Shown piece after piece: positions 51,785 through 60,316 of a stretch of 64,000 nucleotides of DNA. Each line of letters opens with the position of its first letter. Position 1 is the first letter of the stretch. This DNA comes from Streptacidiphilus jiangxiensis (lineage in GTDB: Bacteria; Actinomycetota; Actinomycetes; Streptomycetales; Streptomycetaceae): the NCBI RefSeq assembly GCF_900109465.1, contig NZ_FOAZ01000009.1:1-64000 (forward strand), in the 5' to 3' direction. Under the pieces are notes generated by a model. It searched no databases. It was not told where the DNA came from and worked only from the letters and a program-made list of their open reading frames with translations. The position numbers were made by a program, and so were the translations under genes.

Positions 51785-52402
51785 GTGTCAGAACCCAAGC
51801 ATCAGATCCGCGCCGTACATACGGCCTCAACGGTGACCGTCTACCAGGCGTACGCACCGGAGATCGGCCTTCCCGCTGCGCAGGACGGGCGCTTTCCGGC
51901 GGCCTGGCAGAGGGACCGAATGACGTGGGTCAAGCCGTCCTTCCTCTGGATGATGTATCGCTGCGGGTGGGCTCGCAAAGAGGGCCAGGAGACCGTCCTC
52001 GCGATCCGGATCACCCGTGAGGGCTTCGAATGGGCCCTGGAACACGCCTGCCTGGCCCACTTCGAGCACGGGCTGCATCCTGACCGCGCCACCTGGAAAC
52101 GACAGCTGAAGCGAGCCCCGGCCCGAGTGCAATGGGATCCCGAACGAGATCTGCACCTGCAGCCCCTTCCGCACCGCTCCCTGCAACTCGGACTCACCGG
52201 CGAAGCCGCCCAGCTCTACTCAGAGAAGTGGATCGTCTCGATCAGCGACATCACGGGGCTCGCGCACTCGATCCACGCTCACGTGAGAGACGGGGCTCTG
52301 GACGCAGCCCAACGGCTCCTTCCTGCAGAACGCCCCTATCCAGCAAGCGACGGGGTTCTGGCTCATCTGCGTGATTGGACCGCCCCTGGCCAATTGAGAT
52401 GA
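51785..52402 (+). CDS. DUF4291-domain protein
   Basis: A 205-residue protein (starting MSEPKHQIRAVHTASTVTVY). The stretch YQAYAPEIGLPAAQDGRF, RMTWVKPSFLWMMYRCGWA, RAPARVQWDPERDLHL and RSLQLGLTGEA are DUF4291 hallmarks. Function not established. GTG 51785 is chosen because the family begins close to this point. Only 3 bp separate its end from the convergent lipoprotein gene. Confidence 0.88.
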   Translation: MSEPKHQIRAVHTASTVTVYQAYAPEIGLPAAQDGRFPAAWQRDRMTWVKPSFLWMMYRCGWARKEGQETVLAIRITREGFEWALEHACLAHFEHGLHPDRATWKRQLKRAPARVQWDPERDLHLQPLPHRSLQLGLTGEAAQLYSEKWIVSISDITGLAHSIHAHVRDGALDAAQRLLPAERPYPASDGVLAHLRDWTAPGQLR

Positions 52403-52405
52403 CCT

Positions 52406-52885
52406 CTAAGCCCACGTCTGAACGTAGGCCTCGACGGACCGGTACTGATCCGGGCACAGGCTACTGAACTGCCCCGCCGCCGAGACCAGCAACATCTGCG
52501 CGCTCGGGCGAGTCCATGCGCCCTCCAACTCCTTCTCCACCTTCGCCGGCGGCACCTGGCTCCGCAGCTCTGCGCACACGTGCCGGCCGACCTGAAGCAG
52601 CTGTGCGTCCGAAGTGACCGCCGTGCTCAGCTGAGCCAGATCATCGTGCGGAATCCTGGTCATCATGCGGATCAACAGAACGTAGTCGGAAGGGTCGGGC
52701 GACGGCAGGGCGACGGAGGTGTTCGCGGAGGGAGCGCCCGGGTGGGCCTGCGGGGTGGTCGAGACGGTGGCGGTGGCCGTCTTCGGCCGCGGAGCGGCGG
52801 AGGGCCCGACTGCAGCGCAGGCCGTGCCGGTGAGGAGGACGGCGAGTGCGTAAGTGCCGGCGGTGAGCGTGGATCGGAAGTTCAC
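52406..52885 (-). CDS. putative lipoprotein / exported protein
   Basis: A 159-residue preprotein from GTG 52885. The signal ends LAVLLTGTAC, a possible though imperfect lipobox with Cys23. A Pro/Thr/Ala-rich linker is followed by a helical domain with three more Cys (VCAEL, LCPDQ). Leaderless promoter: TACCGT ends 8 nt before the GTG, and the shared element lies upstream. Function unknown. Confidence 0.62.
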   Translation of the reverse strand: MNFRSTLTAGTYALAVLLTGTACAAVGPSAAPRPKTATATVSTTPQAHPGAPSANTSVALPSPDPSDYVLLIRMMTRIPHDDLAQLSTAVTSDAQLLQVGRHVCAELRSQVPPAKVEKELEGAWTRPSAQMLLVSAAGQFSSLCPDQYRSVEAYVQTWA

Positions 52886-52917
52886 AGGCGGTCACGGTAG
52901 ACGCTGGATCGAAGGGT

Positions 52918-52955
52918 TGGCGAGGCGTTTACGACGGGCTTGATCTGCTGGAACA
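52918..52955 (-). promoter_or_regulatory. shared upstream element, copy B
   Basis: Minus-strand TGTTCCAGCAGATCAAGCCC ... AACGCCTCGCCA, about 80% identical to 50776-50814, ending 32 bp before GTG 52885 and 18 bp before the TACCGT -10 box. Confidence 0.7.
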
Positions 52956-52973
52956 CCTGGAACGCGAACGCCG

Positions 52974-53015
52974 CCGCCTGCGGCCCGGGCGCGGTGCGCG
53001 CCGGGCCGCAGGCGG
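52974..53015 (-). terminator. terminator after the acyl-CoA ligase gene
   Basis: Very stable hairpin with 15-bp arms CCGCCTGCGGCCCGG / CCGGGCCGCAGGCGG, further pairing towards the loop, 16 bp downstream of the minus-strand stop. Confidence 0.88.
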
Positions 53016-53031
53016 ACGGGGAGGGGCCGGG

Positions 53032-54582
53032 TCATCGGTAGCGGGCGCGGAGTTCGCGCTTGAGGACCTTGTGGCTCGGGCCGAGCGGGTAGGCGTCGGT
53101 GAACTCCACGCGGCGCGGGTACTTGTGCTTGGCCAGGTGTTCCTTGGACCAGTCGATGACGTCCTGCGCCGACGGCGCGGGGGAGTAGGACGGGTCCAGC
53201 ACAAGGACCGCGCACACCTCCTCGCCGTGGGTGTCGTCGGGGAGGCCGATGACGGCGGCCTCCGCGACGGCGGGGTGGCGCAGCAGGGTCTCCTCGACCT
53301 CGCGCGGGTAGACGTTGAAGCCGCCGCGGATGACGACGTCCTTCTTGCGGTCCACGATGGAGATGAAGCCGTCGGCGTCCTTCACCCCGAGGTCCCCGGT
53401 GCGGAACCAGCCGTCCACCAGGGCCTGTTCGGTGGCCTCGGGGCGGCCCAGGTAGCCCTGGAAGACGTTGTGGCCGCGGACCACGACCTCGCCCAGCTCG
53501 CCGACCGGCAGCAGCTCGATCGACTCCTCGATCTCCGCCCGCGCGATCTCGACGTCGACGCCCCACACCGGGTGGCCGACCGTGCCGGGGCGGGTGCCGA
53601 GGTCGGGTTGGTTCACCGAGGCGGTCGGGGAGGTTTCCGACAGGCCGTAGCCCTCGAAGACGTTCGCCTCGAAGGCCGCGTTGAACTTCTCCAGCACCGG
53701 GACCGGCAGCGACGCGCCACCGGAGATGCACAGGCGCAGCTTCGGCAAGGGGCCGTCGCTGCCCTTCGCGGCCTCCAGCAGGGCGATGTACATCGTCGGC
53801 ACGCCGTGGAAGGTGTTGACGCCCTCGCGCAGCATCAGCTCGATCGCCTGCCCGGCGTGGAAGCGCGGCAGCAGCACCAGTGCCGCGCCCGCCCGCCAGG
53901 TGGAGTTCATGCTGACGGTCTGTCCGAAGGTGTGGAACAGGGGCAGTGAGCCCAGCACCACGTCGTCGGCCTCGACATGGTTCGCGTCGAACGCGTTGAC
54001 GGTGGCGTTCATGACCAGGTTGAGGTGCGAGAGCACCGCGCCCTTCGGCTGCCCGGTCGTGCCGCTGGTGTAGAAGACGACGGCCGGATCCTCCGCCTGA
54101 CGCGTGACGAAGTGCGCCAGCGGCACGGCGCCGTCCGCGGCCGCGAAGTCCTCCAACCGGCCCAGGGCGCCCGGCACTTCGCCGACCTCCGGGCCCATGG
54201 TGACCAGCGGGACACCGGCTTCGGCGGCGGCGCCCGCCGCCACCGCGGCGTTCGCCGCGTGGGCGAGCAGCAGGCCGGCGCCGGAGTCGCGCAGGACGTA
54301 GGCCACCTCCTCGCCGGTCAGCAGCAGATGAACCGGCACGACCACACCGCCCGCCGCGAGGATCGCGTAGTACGCGCGCGGGAACTCCGCCACGTTCGGC
54401 GCCATCAGCGCGACCCGGTCGCCGGGCCGGACACCCAGCTTGACCAGGGCGGCGGCCTGCGCCAGCGACTGCTGCCACAACTCGCCGAAGGTGAGCCGGG
54501 TCTCGCCCTCCACCAGGGCGACCCGGCCGGGACGCCGCCGCGCGTTCTCCGCGAGTACGGAGGCGAGGGAGAGCGTCGTCAC
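53032..54582 (-). CDS. AMP-forming acyl-CoA synthetase (fatty acid--CoA ligase)
   Basis: A 516-residue ANL-family enzyme: P-loop VFYTSGTTGQPKGAVLSH, A5 EGYGLSETSPTASVN, A7/A8 DGWFRTGDLGVKDADGF and VDRKKDVVIRGGFNVYP, and the C-terminal catalytic Lys in SHKVLKRELR. It activates a carboxylic acid through an acyl-AMP to acyl-CoA. GTG 54582 overlaps the stop of the SDR gene (GTGA), so they are coupled. Last gene of the acyl-CoA operon. Confidence 0.93.
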   Translation of the reverse strand: MTTLSLASVLAENARRRPGRVALVEGETRLTFGELWQQSLAQAAALVKLGVRPGDRVALMAPNVAEFPRAYYAILAAGGVVVPVHLLLTGEEVAYVLRDSGAGLLLAHAANAAVAAGAAAEAGVPLVTMGPEVGEVPGALGRLEDFAAADGAVPLAHFVTRQAEDPAVVFYTSGTTGQPKGAVLSHLNLVMNATVNAFDANHVEADDVVLGSLPLFHTFGQTVSMNSTWRAGAALVLLPRFHAGQAIELMLREGVNTFHGVPTMYIALLEAAKGSDGPLPKLRLCISGGASLPVPVLEKFNAAFEANVFEGYGLSETSPTASVNQPDLGTRPGTVGHPVWGVDVEIARAEIEESIELLPVGELGEVVVRGHNVFQGYLGRPEATEQALVDGWFRTGDLGVKDADGFISIVDRKKDVVIRGGFNVYPREVEETLLRHPAVAEAAVIGLPDDTHGEEVCAVLVLDPSYSPAPSAQDVIDWSKEHLAKHKYPRRVEFTDAYPLGPSHKVLKRELRARYR

Positions 54583-55337
54583 CGCGCGCCGCCGTTCACG
54601 TACAGGGTCTGGCCGCTGACGTAGGAGGCGTCCTCGGAGGCGAGGAAGGTGACGACCGCGGCGATGTCCTCGGGCTGGCCGACGCGCCGCAGCGGGGTGC
54701 GCGCGGCGACCTCCGTCTGGTGGTCCTCGGCCGAGGCGCCGACGCGCTCCGCGGTCGCGGCGGTCATCGAGGTGGCGATGTAGCCGGGCGCGACGGCGTT
54801 GACGTTGATGTTGAACGGGCCGAGCTCGATGGCCAGCGTCGCGGTGAAGCCCTGGATGCCGGCCTTGGCGGCGGCGTAGTTGGCCTGGCCGCGGTTGCCC
54901 AGCGCCGAACGCGACGACAGCGAGACGATCTTGCCCCACTTCTGTGCGCACATGTACTTCTGCGCCACGTGGGAGCAGTTGTAGACGCTGGTCAGGTTGA
55001 CCGTGAGGACGGCGTCCCAATCGGTCTTCGCCATCTTGAAGAACAGGTTGTCGCGGGTGATGCCGGCGTTGTTGACCAGGATGTGGATCGTGCCGAAGTC
55101 GGCGGCGATCTGCGCGAAGGCGGCCTCGACAGCCTCGTAGTCGGTCACGTCGCAGCCGTAGGCGCGAGCGGTGCCACCCTTGGCGGTGATCGCGTCGACA
55201 GTGGCCTGCGCCCGCTCGGCGGTCAGGTCGACGACGGCGACGGTGGCGCCCTCCTCGGCCAGACGCTGCGCGGTGGCGGCGCCGATGCCCTGGGCTGCGC
55301 CGGTGACGACGGCGACGCGGTCGGTGAAGCGGCTCAT
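54579..55337 (-). CDS. FabG-like 3-ketoacyl/3-hydroxyacyl-CoA dehydrogenase (SDR)
   Basis: A 252-residue classical SDR with TGAAQGIGAATA, NNAGITRDNLFFKM (strongly FabG-like), SLSSRSA, NYAAAKAG and PGYIATSMT. In this operon it probably oxidises a 3-hydroxyacyl-CoA or reduces a 3-ketoacyl intermediate. Third gene of the four-gene minus-strand operon; 248 bp separate it from the thiolase gene, with a GC-rich intergenic stretch. Confidence 0.92.
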   Translation of the reverse strand: MSRFTDRVAVVTGAAQGIGAATAQRLAEEGATVAVVDLTAERAQATVDAITAKGGTARAYGCDVTDYEAVEAAFAQIAADFGTIHILVNNAGITRDNLFFKMAKTDWDAVLTVNLTSVYNCSHVAQKYMCAQKWGKIVSLSSRSALGNRGQANYAAAKAGIQGFTATLAIELGPFNINVNAVAPGYIATSMTAATAERVGASAEDHQTEVAARTPLRRVGQPEDIAAVVTFLASEDASYVSGQTLYVNGGAR

Positions 55338-55585
55338 GCGGAAGACTCCTCAGCGGGGTGCGGTCAGTGAGGTCGGTCAGGTCAGTCGGGTCAGTGAGGT
55401 CGACGAGGCGGATGCGGCCGGCTGGCCGGCAGGCCGCTGGGCCTCGGCGTGGGTGCGCCCGCCGACCTAGCCTGCCGTGCCGGTAGGCCAGCAGGCCGGT
55501 GGGCCGGGGGGCCGGGGGCCGGTGACGGTCGCCGCCCCGGCGCGCGCCACCCGAGCGGGAGCGGCGCGCGCCGGCGCGGGAGCGC

Positions 55586-56773
55586 TCAGTCGCGGTCGAC
55601 GAGGACGGCGGAGCCCTGGCCGACGCCCACGCACATCGTGGCGAGGCCGCGGGCGTCGCCGGTGCGCGCCATGCGGTGCAGCAGGGTGGTGAGGATGCGC
55701 GCGCCGGAGGCGCCGAGCGGGTGGCCGATCGCGATCGCGCCGCCCTGCGGGTTCACCAGCGCGGGGTCGATGCCCAGCTCGCGCACGCAGGCCAGGGCCT
55801 GCGCCGCGAAGGCCTCGTTGAACTCGGCCGTCCGCACCGACTCCAGGGTGCGTCCGGTGCGGGCCAGCACCCGCTGGACCGCCGGAACGGGGCCGATGCC
55901 CATCACGTCCGGGTGGACGCCCGCGCTGGCGCCGCCGACGTAGCGGCCCAGCGGCTCGACGCCGAGCGACGCCAGCGCCTCCTCGCTGCACAGGACCAGG
56001 GCCGCCGCGCCGTCGTTCATCGGCGAGGCGTTGCCCGCCGTGACCGTCCCGCCCGGGCGGAAGACCGGCTTCAACGTGGCGAGCTTCTCCACGCTGGTGT
56101 CGGGGCGGATCGACTCGTCCTGGGTGACGACGGTGCCGTCGCCCAGCGTCACCGGTACCGTCTCGGCGTCGAAGAGGCCGTTCTTGCGGGCGGCGGCGGC
56201 CGCCTGGTGGGAGGCGAACGCGAAGGCGTCCTGGTCCTCGCGGCTGACGCCGTAGCGGGTGGCGACCTCCTCGGCGGTCTCGCCCATCGAGAGCAGGCCG
56301 TGGAGTTCCTTCATCCGCGGGTTGACCAGGCGCCAGCCCAGCTTGGTGTCGAAGATCTCCTGGCCGTGCGGGAGCCGGTCCTCGGCCCGGGGCAGGACGA
56401 ACGGTGCGCGGCTCATCGACTCCGAGCCGCCCGCGACGACGATGTCCGCCTCGCCGGCGGCGATGGCGCGGGCGGCCGTGGTGACGGCCTCCAGACCGGA
56501 GGCGCACAGGCGGTTGAGTGTCGCGCCGGGCACCGACTCGGGCACCCCGGCGAGCAGCACCGCCATTCGCGCGATGTTGCGGTTGTCCTCACCGGCCTGG
56601 TTCGCGGCGCCCCAGTAGACGTCGTCGATCCGGGCCGGATCCAGGGTGGGCAGGGTGTCGAGCACGCCGCGCAGGGCGGTGGCCGCGAGGTCGTCGGGGC
56701 GCACGCCGGAGAGGACGCCGCGCAGACGGCCGATAGGCGTCCGCTTGGCGGCGGCGAAGTACACAGGGCGCAT
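55586..56773 (-). CDS. acetyl-CoA acyltransferase (thiolase)
   Basis: A 395-residue thiolase. The nucleophile Cys is in LNRLCASGLEAV, the His in NPQGGAIAIGHPLGASGARI, and the C-terminal Cys in MCVGVGQGSA (GVGQG instead of the usual GGGQG). Begins VYFAAAKRTPIGRLRG. It cleaves 3-ketoacyl-CoA to acetyl-CoA and a shortened acyl-CoA. 37 bp downstream of the acyl-CoA dehydrogenase. Confidence 0.95.
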   Translation of the reverse strand: MRPVYFAAAKRTPIGRLRGVLSGVRPDDLAATALRGVLDTLPTLDPARIDDVYWGAANQAGEDNRNIARMAVLLAGVPESVPGATLNRLCASGLEAVTTAARAIAAGEADIVVAGGSESMSRAPFVLPRAEDRLPHGQEIFDTKLGWRLVNPRMKELHGLLSMGETAEEVATRYGVSREDQDAFAFASHQAAAAARKNGLFDAETVPVTLGDGTVVTQDESIRPDTSVEKLATLKPVFRPGGTVTAGNASPMNDGAAALVLCSEEALASLGVEPLGRYVGGASAGVHPDVMGIGPVPAVQRVLARTGRTLESVRTAEFNEAFAAQALACVRELGIDPALVNPQGGAIAIGHPLGASGARILTTLLHRMARTGDARGLATMCVGVGQGSAVLVDRD

Positions 56774-56810
56774 CGTCGGGCTCCTGGGCAGTCGAGACGG
56801 GGAGGGTGGG

Positions 56811-57959
56811 TCAGAACGCGTTGACGCCGGTCAGGGCCCGGCCGATGAGCAGTTTCTGGATCTGGCTGGTGCCCTCGTAGAGGGTCATCACGCGGGCGTC
56901 GCGGACGTACTTGCCGACGGGGTACTCGTCGATGAAGCCGTAGCCGCCGAAGACCTGCAGCGCGGTGTTGGCGGCCTTGACCGCCGCCTCGGAGGCGTAG
57001 AGCTTGGCGACGGAGGACTCCGTCTGGAACGGCAGCCCGCGCTCGATCAGGTCGGCGACCCGCCAGACCAGCAGCCGGGCGGCGTCCAGCTCGACCTTGA
57101 TGTCGGCGAGCATCTCCTGGACGAGCTGGTGCGCGGCGATCGGCTTGCCGAACTGCTCGCGCTGGGTGGCGTAGGCGACGGCCGCGTCGAGCGAGGCCGC
57201 GATGATGCCGACGCAGCCGGCCGCGACCGACATCCGGCCCTTGGCCAGCGCCGACATGGCGACGTTGAAGCCCTTGCCCTCGGGGCCGAGCATCGCGTCG
57301 GCCGGGACGCGCACGTCGGCGAAGGCCAGCTCGGCGGTCGGCTGGCCGCGCAGGCCCAGCTTGCCGTGGACGGTGGTGCGGGTCAGACCGGGGGTGTCGG
57401 TGGGGACCAGGAAGGCGCTGACGCCCTGGTGCCCGGCCTCTCCCGTGCGGGCGAAGACGAGTGCCACCTCGGCCCAGGTGCCGTTGGTGATGAACATCTT
57501 CGCGCCGTTGATCACCCACGAGTCCCCGTCGCGGACGGCGCGGGTGGTCAGGTTGCCGGCGTCGGAGCCGGTGCCCGGCTCGGTCAGTGCGAAGCAGCCG
57601 AGCGCCTCGCCCGCGCACAGGCGCGGCAGCCAGCGCTGCTTCTGCTCCTCCGTGCCCCAGTGGTTGATCGACTTGGCGACCAGGCCCAGGGAGACGGAGA
57701 GCAGCCCGCGCACGGAGGAGTCGCCGCGGCCCAGCTCCTCGGTCACCAGCACGTAGGCGAGGTGGTCGCCGCCGGAGCCGCCGTACTGCTCGGGGATGGT
57801 CAGGCCCAGGAAGCCCAGGGCCCCGAGCTTCTTCACGATGCCGCGGTCGACCTCCTCGGCGCGGTCCCAGGCGGTGGCGTGCGGGACGATCTCGCGATTG
57901 ACGAAATCGGCGGCCAGCTCGCGGACGGCGGCCTGCTCCTCGCTGAGCTCCAGATTCAC
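56811..57959 (-). CDS. acyl-CoA dehydrogenase
   Basis: A 382-residue flavoprotein with MNLELSEEQAAVRELAADF, CFALTEPGTGSDAGN, TNGTWAEVALVFARTG, the QLVQEMLADIKVELDAARLL helix and LQVFGGYGFIDEYPV with YEGTSQIQKLLIGRAL at the end. The catalytic Glu sits in YEGTS. It does the first step of beta-oxidation. First gene of the operon, under the palindrome at 57993-58011. Confidence 0.96.
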   Translation of the reverse strand: MNLELSEEQAAVRELAADFVNREIVPHATAWDRAEEVDRGIVKKLGALGFLGLTIPEQYGGSGGDHLAYVLVTEELGRGDSSVRGLLSVSLGLVAKSINHWGTEEQKQRWLPRLCAGEALGCFALTEPGTGSDAGNLTTRAVRDGDSWVINGAKMFITNGTWAEVALVFARTGEAGHQGVSAFLVPTDTPGLTRTTVHGKLGLRGQPTAELAFADVRVPADAMLGPEGKGFNVAMSALAKGRMSVAAGCVGIIAASLDAAVAYATQREQFGKPIAAHQLVQEMLADIKVELDAARLLVWRVADLIERGLPFQTESSVAKLYASEAAVKAANTALQVFGGYGFIDEYPVGKYVRDARVMTLYEGTSQIQKLLIGRALTGVNAF

Positions 57960-57992
57960 GGCTCTCCCTGGGAGTGGTCGGTGACGGCAGTT

Positions 57993-58011
57993 AAACTAGC
58001 ACTGCAAGTTT
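57993..58011. promoter_or_regulatory. 19-bp palindromic TetR operator
   Basis: AAACTAGCACTGCAAGTTT pairs in 8 of 9 positions around the central base, 33 bp from the acyl-CoA dehydrogenase start and 91 bp from the divergent TetR start. This is likely the operator of the adjacent TetR protein, controlling both directions. Confidence 0.8.
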
Positions 58012-58102
58012 TTAGACCGTAACCCCATACGGCAGGCTTGGGGAAGTGTGTCCCCCGACACGCGCGAGACGAGACGAACCAGGTGAGGAGGGCCGGCGCC
58101 CG

Positions 58103-58777
58103 ATGGCCAGACCGCGCAACCCGCTGCTCAGCCACGAGCGCATCGTCGGCGCCGCTCTGGGCCTGGTCGACGGCGAGGGTCTGGACGCGCTCTCCACCCG
58201 CCGCCTGGCCGCCGAGCTCGGCGTGAGCGGGCCGTCCCTCTATCACCACTTCGCCACCAAGGACGCGCTGCTCGATGCGGTCGTCGACGCCGTGGTGGGC
58301 GAGGTGCGCCTCGACATGCTGGGTCGCGACCCGTGGCCGGACGCGCTGCGCGCCTGGGCCCGCTCCTACCGGGCCGCGCTCGCCGCGCACCCGAACCTGG
58401 TGCCCGTCCTCGCCCACGGCCCCGGCCGCCGCCCCAACGCGCTGCGCCTCGCCGACGCCGTCTTCGGCGCACTGGTCGACGCCGGCTGGCCCACCGGCGA
58501 CGCCACCCGCATCGGCGCCCTCATGCGCTACCTCGTCTTCGGCTCCGCCCTCGGCTCCTTCGCCGGCGGCTTCGTCGACGACGAGGGCCTGTATGCCGAG
58601 CAGTACCCGCACCTCGGCCAGGCCCACCTGTTGGCGGACCGTCAGCGCGCAGTGGACGAGGGCGCTTTCGAGCTCGGCCTCGACAGCATCCTGCTCGGGC
58701 TGGAGGCCCGCTACGCGCGCCTGGGCGAGCAGGCCGCTGCGGCGACGAGTTCAAATCGTTACAGCGCCCGCTCCTGA
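58103..58777 (+). CDS. TetR-family regulator of the acyl-CoA operon
   Basis: A 224-residue regulator. HTH region SHERIVGAALGLVDGEGLDALSTRRLAAELGVSGPSLYHHFATKDALL, then a helical TetR_C domain (about 80-215). ATG 58103 has GTGAGGAGG 8 bp upstream. Divergent from the acyl-CoA dehydrogenase operon and presumably its repressor, with an acyl-CoA as likely ligand (inference from context). Confidence 0.9.
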   Translation: MARPRNPLLSHERIVGAALGLVDGEGLDALSTRRLAAELGVSGPSLYHHFATKDALLDAVVDAVVGEVRLDMLGRDPWPDALRAWARSYRAALAAHPNLVPVLAHGPGRRPNALRLADAVFGALVDAGWPTGDATRIGALMRYLVFGSALGSFAGGFVDDEGLYAEQYPHLGQAHLLADRQRAVDEGAFELGLDSILLGLEARYARLGEQAAAATSSNRYSARS

Positions 58778-58902
58778 ATCAACATTCTCCAACAAGCTCG
58801 CAAAGGCCCGCTCATAAGCGCTTTCGCGCACCCGTGCGGTACGCCGTCCCGACTGCGCCCGGAAACCCCGTTCTGGGCTGCAACTTTGTGCTGCCCGGGC
58901 CC

Positions 58903-58969
58903 TTGACAGCGCGTCAAGCTGTTGGTGGTATCTGAACGCTCACGTTCGTTTGTGTGTTCATTAGCGTTC
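58903..58969 (+). promoter_or_regulatory. promoter and operator of the sugar ABC operon
   Basis: A -35 TTGACA (58903-58908) and -10 TGGTAT (58926-58931) are spaced 17 bp. Directly downstream is an operator-like block: GAACGCTCACGTTC (58934-58947, GAACG/CGTTC arms), with outer GAACGCT ... AGCGTTC (58934-58940 / 58963-58969). A repressor bound there would cover the transcription start. Confidence 0.7.
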
Positions 58970-59002
58970 CACGCACGGCACTTGCACCCCACGGGAGGGG
59001 AC

Positions 59003-60316
59003 ATGGCAACGCCCGGATCGCACGACCGCACCACCCTCAGCAGCCCCACCAGAAGGTCGGTTCTGCGCGCCGCCGCGATCGGCGCAGGGGCGGTCACGCT
59101 TCCCTCGGTTCTCGCCGCGTGCGGCAGCGGGAGCGGCGCGGGAGGAGGCGGCAAGACCGTCACCTTCGGCTCCAACTGGTCCGACCCGGTGCCGAAGCAG
59201 GGCGTCGCGAAGGCCGTCGCCGACTTCCAGAAGAGCCAGGGCTACACGGTCAAGACCAACACCGTCGACCACAACTCGTTCCAGCAGAACATCAACCGCT
59301 ACCTCCAGGGCAACCCGGACGACGTGTTCGGCTGGTTCGCCGGATACCGCATGCAGTACTTCGCGCAGAAGGGCCTGCTGAGCGACATCAGCGACGTCTG
59401 GGGCAACTTCACCGGCTTCTCCGACGCCATCAAGGCGCAGTCCACAGGCCTGGACGGCAAGCAGTACTTCGTGCCCTTCTACTACTACCCGTGGGCCGTC
59501 TTCTACCGGAAGTCGGTCTTCGCCCAGCACGGCTACCAGATCCCCACCACCTGGGACCAGTACATCGCGCTCGCGAAGCAGATGCAGAAGGACGGCCTCG
59601 TCCCCATCTCCTTCTCGGACAAGGACGGCTGGCCGGCCATGGGGACGTTCGACTACATCAACATGCGCCTCAACGGCTACGACTTCCACAAGTCGCTGAT
59701 GGCCGGTCACGAGGACTGGACCAACCCCAAGGTGAAGAGCGTCTTCGACACCTGGCGCCAACTGCTCCCCTACTACCAGCAGGGGGCGCTCGGCCTCACC
59801 TGGCAGGAGTCCGCGCAGGCGCTGCAGCAGAAGAAGACCGGCATGATGACCCTCGGCATGTTCCTGGGCCAGCAGTTCGGTTCGGACGTCTCCGACCTGG
59901 ACTTCTTCGCCTATCCCGCGATCGACCCGGCGAACGGGCAGGACGCGGTGGAGGCGCCGATCGACGGCTTCCTGCTCTCGCACAAGGCCAAGGACCCCGA
60001 GGCCGCCAAGAAGTTCCTGACGTTCCTCGGCACGGCCAAGGCCGAGAACGACTACCTGTCCGTCGACCCGACCCTGCTCGGCGTCAACTCCGCCGTGGAC
60101 ACCAGCGGTTACACGGCCCTGCAGCAGTCCGGCGCCAAGCTGGTCTCCACGGCCAAGAGCATCTCGCAGTTCATGGACCGCGACAGCCGCCCGGACTTCG
60201 TCTCCACCGTGATGATCCAGGCGCTGCAGACCTTCCTGAACAGCCCGTCCGACGTCGACGGGCTGTGCAACTCCATCCAGCGCCAGAAGACGGCCATCTA
60301 TGCGACCGAAGGCTGA
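59003..60316 (+). CDS. sugar ABC transporter substrate-binding lipoprotein
   Basis: A 437-residue preprotein. N-terminal TRRSVLRAAAIGAGAVTLPSVLAAC combines a twin-Arg motif with a lipobox LAAC. The mature part is a family 1 extracellular solute-binding protein (FGSNWSDPV, TTWDQYIALAKQMQKDG, FAYPAIDPANG, EAPIDGFLLSHKAKDPEAAKKFL). Binds a sugar or oligosaccharide outside the membrane. ATG 59003 has GGAGGGG upstream. First gene of a three-gene operon. Confidence 0.93.
   Translation: MATPGSHDRTTLSSPTRRSVLRAAAIGAGAVTLPSVLAACGSGSGAGGGGKTVTFGSNWSDPVPKQGVAKAVADFQKSQGYTVKTNTVDHNSFQQNINRYLQGNPDDVFGWFAGYRMQYFAQKGLLSDISDVWGNFTGFSDAIKAQSTGLDGKQYFVPFYYYPWAVFYRKSVFAQHGYQIPTTWDQYIALAKQMQKDGLVPISFSDKDGWPAMGTFDYINMRLNGYDFHKSLMAGHEDWTNPKVKSVFDTWRQLLPYYQQGALGLTWQESAQALQQKKTGMMTLGMFLGQQFGSDVSDLDFFAYPAIDPANGQDAVEAPIDGFLLSHKAKDPEAAKKFLTFLGTAKAENDYLSVDPTLLGVNSAVDTSGYTALQQSGAKLVSTAKSISQFMDRDSRPDFVSTVMIQALQTFLNSPSDVDGLCNSIQRQKTAIYATEG

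Noticed and set aside
50776..52955. Direct-repeat-flanked mobile element (roughly 2.1 kb between the two shared elements)
   Set aside because: No integrase or transposase lies between, the two copies differ by about 20%, and both are placed identically in promoters, so a regulatory explanation fits better than attachment sites.
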